Below are positions 41,639-51,209 of a DNA stretch of 56,840 bases, one piece after another. How positions within the stretch are numbered: position 1 is the stretch's first letter; each line of letters opens with the position of its first letter. The position numbers and the translations under genes are program-made. The notes beneath the pieces were generated by a model that ran no database searches, was not told where the DNA came from, and worked only from the letters and a program-made list of their open reading frames with translations. The stretch is from an uncultured Spirochaetales bacterium (GTDB lineage Bacteria > Spirochaetota > Spirochaetia > Sphaerochaetales > Sphaerochaetaceae), in the NCBI GenBank assembly GCA_945932505.1, contig CAMEQB010000002.1, forward strand, positions 1 to 56,840, given 5' to 3'.

Positions 41639-42550
41639 TTATATTTTTCCGCTGTTTTTCATAACTTTTTCGATTTTTTCCACCAGAACTGGTATCTGGG
41701 AGGTGTCACTCCAAAGATAGTAAGAGCCCACTGATATTCCATCCAACATACGGGATGGAAGAGTAAGGGCTCTTTCTGTTGTTACAGAAGAGGGTGGCGT
41801 AATAAACCTTACAAGGTTATTTAATACTTCTTCGTCCACTTTTCCGTCGTACGCCACGATAAAGCCCTTATTTGAGATAATGGCTGCATCCTCATCTATC
41901 TCCATCTCTTTTTTTACTTCTTCAAGAATGGCTTGAATTTCAGAATCCAAGGTAAGAGTTATTGATGAACCATGGACTGTTGTTTTGCCTATCTCACCCA
42001 TGGCTTTCAATGTATCATTGAAGAGCTCTTCTATTCCTCCATTTCCTTTTGTAGGCGTAGGAGCGTAGCCAAGAATAGATGAGGCGATATTATATGGGTA
42101 GTGCCTAGTCTCTTTTTCAGAGAACTCGATATAACTAGAAAGAGATTCCTCTTTTATTCTTACGTTGATCATATCTATTTGAGGATTTGTTATTGATGAA
42201 GTGAGAGGAATGAAGGTTTCTCCTTTTTCTAATAGTGACGCTATCTCGACGGCATCGTAATCTGAGTAATCTGAAAGGAAGGATGATATCTGCTGGATCT
42301 TATCTTTTTCTGTTCTTACAGTAAAACCATAGTCTGGAGCTTGGATTGCTAGAATTCTACCGTTTCTATCATAGATAGTCCCTCTTATATTGGTTGTAGA
42401 TACAATAGGATCTTTGTATCCCCAAGAAACAAGTTCTTCGCTTAAGCATAAAGATATGGCTCCATAGATGATAAGAGCTACTAAAGCTAAGGCTAATAGA
42501 ATAAGAATGACCCCTCTGGGCTTGTTGCCATTGTCTTCCATATTAAACAT
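41639..42550 (-). CDS. FtsI/PBP2-like protein lacking the transpeptidase domain
   Basis: The 303-residue product has an N-terminal anchor (13-35) and the class B penicillin-binding-protein pedestal: RGTIYDRNGRILA (56-68), HYPYNIASSILGY (150-162), GNGGIEELFNDTLKAMGEIG (169-188) and SITLTLDSEIQAILEE (196-211). In full proteins a transpeptidase domain of about 300 residues with SxxK, SxN and KTG follows; here only about 60 unrelated residues remain and none of these motifs is present. The opposite-strand flhF abuts its end, so the missing part is not next door. It is probably a non-catalytic septal scaffold rather than a pseudogene, since the frame is open. Confidence 0.8.
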   Translation of the reverse strand: MFNMEDNGNKPRGVILILLALALVALIIYGAISLCLSEELVSWGYKDPIVSTTNIRGTIYDRNGRILAIQAPDYGFTVRTEKDKIQQISSFLSDYSDYDAVEIASLLEKGETFIPLTSSITNPQIDMINVRIKEESLSSYIEFSEKETRHYPYNIASSILGYAPTPTKGNGGIEELFNDTLKAMGEIGKTTVHGSSITLTLDSEIQAILEEVKKEMEIDEDAAIISNKGFIVAYDGKVDEEVLNNLVRFITPPSSVTTERALTLPSRMLDGISVGSYYLWSDTSQIPVLVEKIEKVMKNSGKI

Positions 42551-42571
42551 AATAGTTTTGAGAGTGGAGTT

Positions 42572-44068
42572 TTGTCGATAGTGAGTAGAAGCGATTATGA
42601 TGATATGCCCTCAAATGGGGGAGGAAGAAGAGGAAAAGGCAACAAAAGTCTTACTTTAGGTGTCTTGATCTGTATTCTTGTTATTTTGATCATTATTGTG
42701 GTCAGACTAATATTTAAACCAGAAGAGAAATTGGAGGTTTTACCTCCAAATGCTGTAGTGAAAGAAAACTCAGTTACAAACGAAGTATCGGAAGAATCAG
42801 CGACTCCGACTCTTGATGATAATGCTATTGATCTGACTGTGGAGAGTGTTGACGTCGTAGTGGAAGATCCTCTTTCTTCTGAAATAGACGAAACATCAAG
42901 TCTGGAAACAGATAGTGAAGAAGAAATAATCCATGATGAAGAGTCTCAAACCATAGAGGGACAAGACGGTTTTCTTGAGGATACCATTGAAATCGAGGGC
43001 GTTGTAGAAGAATCTAGCGTAGAAACACTGGATGAGACTAATGCAGAAGAGAATGCTGAAGTCCATACACCTCTAGTCGACGAAGAACCTATGGTAGATG
43101 GAAGCGAAGAGGGTAGTCTTGAAAGGGAGATAGTAGAAGATTTCAGTGAAATAGATACTCAAAGCGAAGAAATAGAGACAGAAAACGAGGACGTTATTCC
43201 TGAAACTTCAGAGATAGTAACAGAAGACTATGGTAGTGGAGAAATAAATGATGAAGAGTCTTTTATTGTTCTCGATACACCAAGCGAAGAAAAAGTGGAG
43301 GATGTCACCGAGGAACCAATAATTGTTCCTGTTGTTGAAGATACTATTGATGAACCAATAGAAGAAGTTGAGGAAGAAAGCTTACCTTATGACCCATTTA
43401 TGGAGGAAGATGTAGAGACTTTAAGAAAGGGTCTTGGAGACTTGTTATCAAGAATAGACTTTAGCCTTATTCTCGCTGAAGACGAGCAGACAGTTGAAGA
43501 AGAACTTCCCATAGAAGAATCTATTAATGAAGAAGAGATAGAAAATGGCGACGTTGATATTCCTGTATTCTCTAATGAAAGCGAGAATTTGGTTATTAAG
43601 GAAGCCCAGACAGAGATTGATGACGAAAAACCTCAAATTAACGATAATGATGGGGAATCAATAATCGAGAAAGAGACTCAAAACGATAGTAGCGAAGAAT
43701 TGATCCAAGAAGTATTACTTGATGAAGTAGAATTAGAAGAGAGTTTGAAAGTATCAAAGACCCTTGCTATTGAAGAAAAGAGCGCTTCTATTATTCAGGG
43801 TTCCATTGTAATAGTGGACGGAGAGAGTGTCACTCTACTTTCTACTCCTGGAAAAGCTGTAAAGAGTCCTATTGATGGAGTTGTAAAAGAGGCAAAGAGA
43901 GTAGAAGGGAAGAAGACTATCTCTATTGAGACGGAGGAGGGAGATGTATGGAGATTCTCCGGCTTTGAGAGAGTGAATGTAAAACTCAATCAAAGTGTAA
44001 GAGAGGGGGAAGTTCTTGGAAGCGTCGGAACATCTTCTGGCTCTTCTATCGATATTTCAATCTTATAA
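42572..44068 (+). CDS. acidic membrane protein with degenerate LytM (M23-like) domain
   Basis: From a TTG start (a GTG at 42581 is an alternative) the product is 498 residues. A membrane segment at 28-48 is followed by about 350 residues dominated by Glu, Asp, Ser, Val and Thr. The C-terminal 85 residues have the M23 core: VKSPIDGVVKEAKRV, a strand pair, VKLNQSVREGEVLGSVGTSSG. The zinc ligands are missing: the HxxxD region reads VDGESVTLL and the HxH region reads SIDIS. Such degenerate LytM domains in EnvC and NlpD activate amidases rather than cut. It diverges from the FtsI-like gene with only 21 bases between. Confidence 0.75.
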   Translation: MSIVSRSDYDDMPSNGGGRRGKGNKSLTLGVLICILVILIIIVVRLIFKPEEKLEVLPPNAVVKENSVTNEVSEESATPTLDDNAIDLTVESVDVVVEDPLSSEIDETSSLETDSEEEIIHDEESQTIEGQDGFLEDTIEIEGVVEESSVETLDETNAEENAEVHTPLVDEEPMVDGSEEGSLEREIVEDFSEIDTQSEEIETENEDVIPETSEIVTEDYGSGEINDEESFIVLDTPSEEKVEDVTEEPIIVPVVEDTIDEPIEEVEEESLPYDPFMEEDVETLRKGLGDLLSRIDFSLILAEDEQTVEEELPIEESINEEEIENGDVDIPVFSNESENLVIKEAQTEIDDEKPQINDNDGESIIEKETQNDSSEELIQEVLLDEVELEESLKVSKTLAIEEKSASIIQGSIVIVDGESVTLLSTPGKAVKSPIDGVVKEAKRVEGKKTISIETEEGDVWRFSGFERVNVKLNQSVREGEVLGSVGTSSGSSIDISIL

Positions 44069-44098
44069 TTATCGAAGATATAAAGAATAATTGTACAA

Positions 44099-44128
44099 AA
44101 GATGAGCTCCCCGAAGGGAGCTTATCTT
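44099..44128. terminator. bidirectional terminator between the LytM-like gene and secA
   Basis: AAGATGAGCTCCC-CGAA-GGGAGCTTATCTT pairs over 13 positions with one G-T pair. It lies between convergent genes and just overlaps the secA stop. The flanking T run is short on either strand (CTTTTG on the minus side). Confidence 0.8.
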
Positions 44129-46892
44129 AGAAGTTTCTACCACAGCAGTTCTTATACTTTTTACCGCTTCCACATGGACAAGGATCGTTTCTTCCTACCT
44201 TTGGAGTGGCTCGACGTACTGTAGTGTTACTTGCCTGGGCCTCTGACGCAACTGCGGTTCCCTTTCTTTCCATCTGGGATAGTGATGCTGAGTCGACATG
44301 GTTTTCTTTCAGCTTCTGCTGTTGTCCTCTATCCATAGGTCTAGGTCCTTGAATCTGGAATCTAACGAGAATAGCAGCCTTACATACAGCTTCTGTTATT
44401 GCTTCAAGCATTGAGTCAAATGCATCGGAGGCTGTGTTTTTATACTCTACAAGAGGATTCTTCTGAGCGTAGCTCATAAGAGAAGCTGCATCTCTCAGTT
44501 CGTCAAGCTGATCCAAGTGGTCAATCCATCTCTTATCGATATTCTTCAGGTACATATACCTAAGATAATCGTTGAAGAATTTTTCTCCTGCAAAGTCACG
44601 TTTTTTATCTAGGAGCTCAGATAGCTTTGTTTTAAGAACTTCTTTGTCCTTCGTATCTTCCGGTGGAAATTGTACAGAGTAAACTCTCTGGAGTCCTTCT
44701 CTGAACTTATCTTCATTGCCTTCAGCCTCATCAAAGATATCGTCGATAAGATCATTGTTTTTTTCTTTGACTCTATCTGTAAGATGCTCTTCTGTAAGAA
44801 TTTCATCTCTCTGCTGGTATATGAAGTTTCTCTGTTCGTTTAGTACGTCATCGTACTCCAATAGTCTCTTTCTAATGGCGAAGTTTCTCTCTTCAACCTT
44901 CTTCTGTGCGTTCTCTATAGCTGAATCAAGCATCTTGTGGTGTATTGGTTCACCTGTATTCATACCAAGCTTACCAAGCATCTCTTTCATGCCTTCTTTA
45001 GCAAATAGACGCATAAGTGAGTCGTCAAGGGAAACATAGAACTGGCTGACACCTGGATCTCCCTGTCTTCCGGCTCTTCCTCTCAGCTGGTTGTCGATAC
45101 GTCTTGACTCGTGTCTCTCACTTCCTATGATATATAAACCGCCAAGAGCCTTGACTTCATCTGAAGCCTTCTTCCAAAGAGGCATTATCTCTTCCTTTGC
45201 TTTCTTCAGCTCTTCTGGAGTAGCTTCAGTTCCCACCTTCTTCATTGCAAGATGGTCAGGAGAACCACCAAGCTTAATATCTGTTCCTCGTCCAGCCATG
45301 TTGGTTGCGATGGTTACAGCGCCTTTTCTTCCAGCTTCGCCGATGATATAAGCTTCTCGCTCATGGTTCTTTGCGTTCAATACTTCATGTGGAATGCCTG
45401 CTCTCAACAGGAGCTTAGAAAGAGCTTCAGATTTTTCAATGCTGGCTGTACCGATCAAAATCGGCTGTCCCTTTGCATGCACCTCTTTTGTCTTCTCTAC
45501 AATGGCTTTAAACTTAAACTCTTCATTGTAGAAGGTAAGATCCTCCAGGTCCTTTCTCTGTAGAGGTAGGTGAGTAGGGAGAACAACTACATCAAGGTTA
45601 TAAATCTGCTTGAACTCCAAGGCCTCTGTATCTGCAGTACCTGTCATACCAGATATCTTGTCATACATTCTGAAGAAGTTCTGGAATGTAATTGTTGCGA
45701 AAGTCTTACTGTCTCCCTTTACTCTTACATTTTCTTTTGCTTCTATTGCCTGATGTAAGCCTTCACTATATCTTCTTCCTGGTAGGACTCTTCCTGTAAA
45801 CTCATCAACTATCTGGATTTCTCCGTCTTTGATAATATAGTCTACATCAGCCTTATATAGGTATTCCGCCCTAACAGCCTGAGTTACATAGTGTACCATC
45901 TCGAAGTTGGCGTCGTCATAGAGTGAGACCACTGTATTTCCATTCTCATCCTTACCTGGAACAAGAATGCCAGTCTTCTTCAGTAGCTCCTCCATCTTTG
46001 TCATACCTTGTTTTGTAAAGGTTATGTTCTTATTCTTTTCATCGATTTTGAAGTCACCTCTTTCATCGAAGGAGCTATATAACTCTCTGTCCATCTTATC
46101 TATTTGTGACAGTTCATAGTATTTACCAGTCTCTGGGTCTTTTTCACACTCTTTGAAGAATGGGACAATAGACTTTGCAGCTCTGGCCTTTGGCGTGTCG
46201 TCTTCAGCTTGACCGCTGATGATGAGAGGCGTTCTGGCTTCATCGATCAAAATAGAGTCGATTTCGTCGATGATGCAGAAGTGATGGCGAGGCTGAACCT
46301 TTCTATCCATGGTCTGCTTCATATTGTCTCTCAGGTAATCGAAGCCGAACTCATTGTTTGTTCCGTATGTGATGTCTGCCGAATATGCTATTCTCTTAGT
46401 CTCATCATCTTGGCCAGGAACTATTACTCCTACAGTCAAACCCAAGAATTTATAGATCTGGCCCATCCATTCAGCGTCTCTCTTAGCCAGGTAATCGTTG
46501 ACAGTGACCACATGGACACCCTTACCCTCAAGAGCGACTAGATATGCTGCAGGTACACTGGTAAGTGTCTTTCCTTCACCTGTCTTCATTTCAAGAATAG
46601 AACCTTGATATAGGATGGTGGCACCCATAATCTGTTCGTCATAGTGTTTCTCTCCGATACATCGTCCTGCAGCCTCCCTAGCGAGTGCGAAGGCTTTTGG
46701 AAGGATTTCATCGAGACTTTTTCCATTCTTTACTTCTTCTTTCCATTTATTTGTGAACAATGGGAAGTCTTCATCTTTTAGACTTTCAGCCCAACTATAT
46801 TCTTTCTTTACTGACTCCAAAATAGGTGTCAATCTCTTGATGTCTTTCTGCTGCTTGGTTCCTCCAAACAGCTTTGTTAAAAAATTAGCCAT
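44127..46892 (-). CDS. secA: preprotein translocase ATPase SecA
   Basis: The product is 921 residues from the ATG at 46892 ([10 protein letters not shown] start). Walker A MKTGEGKT is at 102-109, followed by [65 protein letters not shown], and a C-terminal zinc finger [16 protein letters not shown]. It drives export through SecYEG. A longer in-frame TTG start adds 16 residues without homology. Neither start has a ribosome binding site. A promoter TTGTGG-17-TAAAAA (46940-46912) would give a leader of only about a dozen bases. Confidence 0.97.
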   Translation of the reverse strand: MANFLTKLFGGTKQQKDIKRLTPILESVKKEYSWAESLKDEDFPLFTNKWKEEVKNGKSLDEILPKAFALAREAAGRCIGEKHYDEQIMGATILYQGSILEMKTGEGKTLTSVPAAYLVALEGKGVHVVTVNDYLAKRDAEWMGQIYKFLGLTVGVIVPGQDDETKRIAYSADITYGTNNEFGFDYLRDNMKQTMDRKVQPRHHFCIIDEIDSILIDEARTPLIISGQAEDDTPKARAAKSIVPFFKECEKDPETGKYYELSQIDKMDRELYSSFDERGDFKIDEKNKNITFTKQGMTKMEELLKKTGILVPGKDENGNTVVSLYDDANFEMVHYVTQAVRAEYLYKADVDYIIKDGEIQIVDEFTGRVLPGRRYSEGLHQAIEAKENVRVKGDSKTFATITFQNFFRMYDKISGMTGTADTEALEFKQIYNLDVVVLPTHLPLQRKDLEDLTFYNEEFKFKAIVEKTKEVHAKGQPILIGTASIEKSEALSKLLLRAGIPHEVLNAKNHEREAYIIGEAGRKGAVTIATNMAGRGTDIKLGGSPDHLAMKKVGTEATPEELKKAKEEIMPLWKKASDEVKALGGLYIIGSERHESRRIDNQLRGRAGRQGDPGVSQFYVSLDDSLMRLFAKEGMKEMLGKLGMNTGEPIHHKMLDSAIENAQKKVEERNFAIRKRLLEYDDVLNEQRNFIYQQRDEILTEEHLTDRVKEKNNDLIDDIFDEAEGNEDKFREGLQRVYSVQFPPEDTKDKEVLKTKLSELLDKKRDFAGEKFFNDYLRYMYLKNIDKRWIDHLDQLDELRDAASLMSYAQKNPLVEYKNTASDAFDSMLEAITEAVCKAAILVRFQIQGPRPMDRGQQQKLKENHVDSASLSQMERKGTAVASEAQASNTTVRRATPKVGRNDPCPCGSGKKYKNCCGRNF

Positions 46893-47014
46893 AGAATAAG
46901 AATAACTAATTTTTTTATCAAAGGGTAGAAGTAACCACAAATAGGTTATATTGGTTTTAATAAGTAGGTAGATTCACACTCCCAATCGGGTTAAAATGAC
47001 ACAAGGAGGCATAA

Positions 47015-47539
47015 ATGGATTGGACTCTGGCTGTAGGCAGCCTTAATTTTGGTATATTTGATCTTGTTACAGTTGCTATTGTGCTTATTTCAGGCATTGC
47101 AGGAATCGCATTGGGCTTTTCCCGTTCTGCTTTGAAAATGCTTTCATATGTTCTTTCTTTTCCTTTGGCTCTTTTATTTGTAGAGCCTTTGTCAGCGTTT
47201 ATAAGACAGTACATTGAAATGAAGCAAATCTGGGCTAGTCTATTATCCTACGTCATACTCTGTCTCTTTATTTTCCTCTTGATAAAGGGACTAGGAAACT
47301 TATTGGGCATGGCCTTCGATACTCTCTCTCTTGGCTGGCTTGACTCTACACTAGGTTTCTTCTTCTGTGGATTTATTGCCTTTATGCTTGTCTTTATATT
47401 ATTGGAGTTGGCTTCACTTCAGCATTTTGTTGATCTAATGCCTTTAAAAGAAAACAGCATCATCTACACAAAGTTCTTCTGTAGAGTATTCCCAACAATA
47501 GACAGAGCACTCAAAGGAGCAATAGTTGCCATTAGATAA
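47015..47539 (+). CDS. cvpA: CvpA-family membrane protein
   Basis: The 174-residue product has four membrane segments and the CvpA pattern LDLVTVAIVLISG-like DLVTVAIVLISGIAGIALGFSRS near the start and GNLLGMAFDTLSLGWLDSTLGF in the third loop. CvpA proteins are linked to colicin V production and envelope homeostasis in other bacteria. AAGGAGG precedes the ATG by 7 bases. Its 3' end overlaps the next gene by 14 bases. Confidence 0.85.
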   Translation: MDWTLAVGSLNFGIFDLVTVAIVLISGIAGIALGFSRSALKMLSYVLSFPLALLFVEPLSAFIRQYIEMKQIWASLLSYVILCLFIFLLIKGLGNLLGMAFDTLSLGWLDSTLGFFFCGFIAFMLVFILLELASLQHFVDLMPLKENSIIYTKFFCRVFPTIDRALKGAIVAIR

Positions 47540-48683
47540 TCTTTTTCATATTCAGAATAAGACTGCTCAAGATATTCTGAATAGTTATTCCTCAGGTCTT
47601 CTTCCACAATCATTATTATTCTATGGCCCTAAAAACTCAGGGCGTCTTACTGGAGCCATGGATCTCTCTTTCTTTCTTACAGGAGATGAAGATAAGAGAG
47701 ATATTCTTCGTTCCAATTCCATCATCTATCTTCCATCTAGGGAGATGAGTGGTAGAATAAGGACTGCTTTGGAGCTGTTTAAGACGCAGAGGACAAGAAG
47801 TGCCAGATTGTTTCTGATAGAGAGTATCAGACTGGCATTAATGCAGTATCATCCTGCGCTCTCCGCTTCTGCAACCAGCACCTCCAGTTCATATTTCTCA
47901 CTATCTGGAGAGATAGACGAAGTGCTATTGAATCTCGAAGACGATAGAGATTACTCCGATAAAGAGATAAACGAAATAGTAAAAAGCCTAGATAGATGTC
48001 TCGATCCTCGCTTCCTATACTGTGGTAAAAAGAGCCCCAGTACAGTGACCATAGACCAGATCAGGGCGGTACAAGAGTATTTTTCGCAGCTAGGAGAGGA
48101 GAAAGTCGTAGTATTTGAAAATGTAGAGGATGCAACAGACGGAGCAAAGAACAGCCTCTTGAAGATGCTGGAGGAGCCGGAGGAGAAGAGTCATATGATT
48201 CTTCTTTCATCGAATCCTCAGAAATTGTTGGAGACTATTCTCTCCAGAGTTAGGAAATTCCAGTTTCCACCTCTAGGAGAGAAGAAGACTGCAAGTCTTA
48301 TTAAAGAGAAGTTTGGAGTCTGGGAAGAATATCCATCCTTTGATTCTTTTTTCTTTGAGAAGGGAAGCGGAGAAGAAGCCAGGAAAGAGTTCGATAGAGA
48401 CTTGAATGCGGTATCGGAGGCGTTGATATCATCGAAGCCTTTAGTCGGAGAAAATGAAGAAGAAATACTTTCTTCATTGGAAAAACTCTCTGCTTGGAGC
48501 CACTTTGTTGAAAGTTTGTTATATTTATTAGAAAAGGCTTGGAAAGAGGGCAGGATAAACAGCATCAACGCCAAGAGAAAGGCAGAGATCCTCAATTCTT
48601 ATACTATCTCCACCGATGTTTATAACATGGGACCAAGAATGGCCTTTGATTTACTTTTAAGGGAGGCAATCAGTGTCAAATAG
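47526..48683 (+). CDS. holB: DNA polymerase III delta-prime-like subunit
   Basis: The 385-residue product begins at a TTG with AAGGAG 6 bases upstream, inside the end of cvpA. Clamp-loader motifs are PQSLLFYGPKNSGR (P-loop remnant), KVVVFENVEDATDGAKNSLLKMLEEPEEKSHMILLSS and TILSRVRKFQFPPL, the SRC motif of delta-prime reading SRV. A degenerate P-loop is normal for delta-prime, which does not hydrolyse ATP. It loads the sliding clamp. It overlaps the histidine kinase gene by 11 bases. Confidence 0.83.
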   Translation: MPLDNLFHIQNKTAQDILNSYSSGLLPQSLLFYGPKNSGRLTGAMDLSFFLTGDEDKRDILRSNSIIYLPSREMSGRIRTALELFKTQRTRSARLFLIESIRLALMQYHPALSASATSTSSSYFSLSGEIDEVLLNLEDDRDYSDKEINEIVKSLDRCLDPRFLYCGKKSPSTVTIDQIRAVQEYFSQLGEEKVVVFENVEDATDGAKNSLLKMLEEPEEKSHMILLSSNPQKLLETILSRVRKFQFPPLGEKKTASLIKEKFGVWEEYPSFDSFFFEKGSGEEARKEFDRDLNAVSEALISSKPLVGENEEEILSSLEKLSAWSHFVESLLYLLEKAWKEGRINSINAKRKAEILNSYTISTDVYNMGPRMAFDLLLREAISVK

Positions 48684-49848
48684 ATTACTTAGGAGGGTGT
48701 CTGAAGATCTTTCTTCATGCCCTGAAAAGGAGTTGAAAAATCTAATCTTGCAGGCCCTGGAAGAGAGCGATATATATTCGGCTCTCTTTAATAGCCTTGA
48801 TGAGGGACATGTAATAATCGATGAGAAGGGTGTTGTAATAATGGCCAATCAACGTGTTTTCTCTCTTGTCCCATATCAGAGAAAATATAGAAACCGTCCT
48901 CTGGAAGGAATGACGCTGAGAGAGTGTATCTCAGACGAAGACTTATGTAGTTATGTTGAGAATGTAATAAAAGGTAAAGACAAGGGAGAGGACAGAGACT
49001 TTACTATTCAAGTCGGGGCTGAGCTAAGGACACTTAGAGTTTCATTTAGACGCCTCTATTCTACATCTAATCAGTACATGGATATCATCATATCCGATAT
49101 CTCGGAAGATATAAGAAAAGAAACAAGACTGAGACGAAGTGAAAGCCTGGCTAGTATGACTACTATGGCGGCAGGGGTAGCACATGAAATAAAGAACCCG
49201 CTTGCAGCCATGCAGATACATACTCAGCTAATGAGAAAAGCATTCCAGCGCTATGGATCCTTGGACGAAGAAAAGGCTGACAAATACTTATCTGTCATAG
49301 AAGAAGAGACGGAGCACTTAAATAAAATAGCCGTGGACTTCTTATATGCAGTAAAACCACTGGATGTTGAATTGAGACTTGGGTCTCTTAATGAAGAGAT
49401 AGATGAAGTTGTATCTTTCCTTCTTCCTGAAGCGGAAGAAAAGAATATAAATGTAGAGACGAAGCTGGATCCATTTATTCCACGAATCGAGTTTGACGCT
49501 AGGCTTATTAAGCAGGCTCTCCTTAATCTTGTTCAGAACGCTTTTGCTGCCATGGATAATGGTGGAAAACTCTATATCTACAGCAAGAATGAAGGAGACT
49601 TCATTTCACTAAGAATAAAAGATACAGGTTGTGGAATACCGGAGGAGAAGCTCTCGAAGATATTCGAGCCTTATTTCACTACAAAGGCCAGTGGAACTGG
49701 GCTTGGTCTGACTCTGGTTTATAAGATAATGAAGGAACATAATGGAGATATCCACGTAAAGAGTGAAGAGGGAAAGGGAACCGAGTTTATTCTGGAGTTC
49801 CCTGTTCCTGTAAGTGAACGAAGAGCATTGGAGGGAGGAAAAGAGTGA
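48673..49848 (+). CDS. NtrB-like sensor histidine kinase
   Basis: The 391-residue product starts at a GTG (48673) with GGGAGG 6 bases upstream. There is no membrane segment. A PAS domain lies at about 35-145, the phosphorylated His171 in GVAHEIKNPLAAM, the N box NLVQNAFAAM, and GTGLGLTLVYKIM near the end. It should phosphorylate the NtrC-like regulator encoded next (4-base overlap, GTGA). The PAS domain suggests a cytoplasmic signal. The pair lies 40 kb from the nitrogen genes of this window, so a role in nitrogen control is not shown. Confidence 0.9.
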   Translation: MSNRLLRRVSEDLSSCPEKELKNLILQALEESDIYSALFNSLDEGHVIIDEKGVVIMANQRVFSLVPYQRKYRNRPLEGMTLRECISDEDLCSYVENVIKGKDKGEDRDFTIQVGAELRTLRVSFRRLYSTSNQYMDIIISDISEDIRKETRLRRSESLASMTTMAAGVAHEIKNPLAAMQIHTQLMRKAFQRYGSLDEEKADKYLSVIEEETEHLNKIAVDFLYAVKPLDVELRLGSLNEEIDEVVSFLLPEAEEKNINVETKLDPFIPRIEFDARLIKQALLNLVQNAFAAMDNGGKLYIYSKNEGDFISLRIKDTGCGIPEEKLSKIFEPYFTTKASGTGLGLTLVYKIMKEHNGDIHVKSEEGKGTEFILEFPVPVSERRALEGGKE

Positions 49849-51209
49849 AGACAATACTAATAGTAGATGATGAAAAAAACATTGTCAGCGGTCTAGAAGA
49901 AGCTTTCACTTTAGAGTCCTATAATGTCTTGACGGCTTATGACGGTAAGGAAGCTTGGGATAAAGTCAACACTAATAACGTTGACCTTGTGATCACAGAC
50001 CTGAGAATGCCCATGATGAATGGAAACGAGCTTGTGGAGAAAATCAGCTCTTCTTATCCTACACTTCCTGTTATAGTACTTACAGGCCACGGAACAATAG
50101 AGACTGCTGTAGAATCTATGCGTCGCGGTGCAGTAGATTTCTTCACGAAACCAGTAGACTTGGATAAGCTCTTTCTTGTTGTAAAGAAGTGCCTTGCAAA
50201 CAGCGAACTTCAGGAACAGAACAAAAAACTTACTGAAGAAATAGAGAAACTAAAGAACCAGCAGAAATACTCCAAGATAATCGGAAAGAGCGGCAAAGTC
50301 GCAACATTGATGGAGACGATAAACCAAGTTGCTCCCAGTAAAGCCACTGTTCTTATTACCGGTGAAAGCGGAACAGGAAAGGAGCTGGTTGCTGATGCCA
50401 TAGAGTCTCTCTCTACTCGTCATGGTAAGCCATTTATCAAAGTGCACTGCGCTTCTCTCTCTTCAACTCTCCTTGAATCTGAGCTTTTCGGCCATGAGAA
50501 AGGAGCCTTTACTGGTGCTACCAGTCAGAAAAAAGGAAGATTTGAGCTTGCTGACGGAGGAACTCTCTTCCTGGACGAAATCGGGGAAATCGATGCAGCT
50601 ACTCAAGTCAAGCTGTTGAGAGTCCTACAGGAGAGGGAGTTTGAGAGAGTAGGTGGCGAGAAAACAATAAGTGTTGATGTAAGAGTCATTGCAGCTACCA
50701 ACAGAGATCTGAAAGAAGAAGTAAGAAAGGGTAACTTCAGAGAAGACTTATACTTCAGACTCGCTGTAGTTGAGATCAGCGTGCCTCCTCTCAGGGAACG
50801 AAAAGAGGATATAGACCTTCTCTCTCTTTCTTTTGTAAAGGAAGTTGCAAAGGAAAATGGCAGGGAAATAGACGGCATTTCACCTCATGCCAGAAAGGCT
50901 CTCTTCAGCTACTCATGGCCTGGCAATATCAGAGAGCTTAAGAACTGTATGGAAAGCGCTGTTGTCATGGCCAAGGGAAAGACCATCGAATATGATGACC
51001 TTCCTTCCCATATCAGAGGTGAAAGCGATAAAGAGAAGTCTATATCTCTCGATCTCCCGATTTCTATGGAGGATGCAGAGAAGGCTATCATTATGGAGAC
51101 CATCTCTTTTGCTGGCGGCAATAAGACTAAGGCTGCAGAGATATTGGGAATAGGAAGAAAGACTCTACATAGAAAGCTCTCTGAATGGAAGGTCTCCGAT
51201 GACGATTGA
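49845..51209 (+). CDS. NtrC-family sigma-54 activator
   Basis: The 454-residue product has a receiver (Asp52 in VITDLRMP, Lys102 in TKPVD), an AAA+ domain with GESGTGKE (173-180) and the sigma-54 contact loop GAFTGA (220-225), and a Fis-type helix-turn-helix at the end (GGNKTKAAEILGIGRKTLHRKL). Such regulators open promoters bound by RpoN. Its presence implies sigma-54 elsewhere in the genome. The GTG start overlaps the kinase stop by 4 bases; its end overlaps the helicase start by 11 bases. Confidence 0.94.
   Translation: MKTILIVDDEKNIVSGLEEAFTLESYNVLTAYDGKEAWDKVNTNNVDLVITDLRMPMMNGNELVEKISSSYPTLPVIVLTGHGTIETAVESMRRGAVDFFTKPVDLDKLFLVVKKCLANSELQEQNKKLTEEIEKLKNQQKYSKIIGKSGKVATLMETINQVAPSKATVLITGESGTGKELVADAIESLSTRHGKPFIKVHCASLSSTLLESELFGHEKGAFTGATSQKKGRFELADGGTLFLDEIGEIDAATQVKLLRVLQEREFERVGGEKTISVDVRVIAATNRDLKEEVRKGNFREDLYFRLAVVEISVPPLRERKEDIDLLSLSFVKEVAKENGREIDGISPHARKALFSYSWPGNIRELKNCMESAVVMAKGKTIEYDDLPSHIRGESDKEKSISLDLPISMEDAEKAIIMETISFAGGNKTKAAEILGIGRKTLHRKLSEWKVSDDD

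Noticed and set aside
41639-42550. The FtsI-like gene as a frameshifted PBP with the rest nearby
   Set aside because: Downstream on the same strand there is only the antisense of flhF; none of the transpeptidase motifs appears in any frame there.
45252-45563. Long open frames opposite to secA, rpsB, tsf, dxr and ftsZ
   Set aside because: They are shadows of conserved genes with no start signals and no recognisable products.
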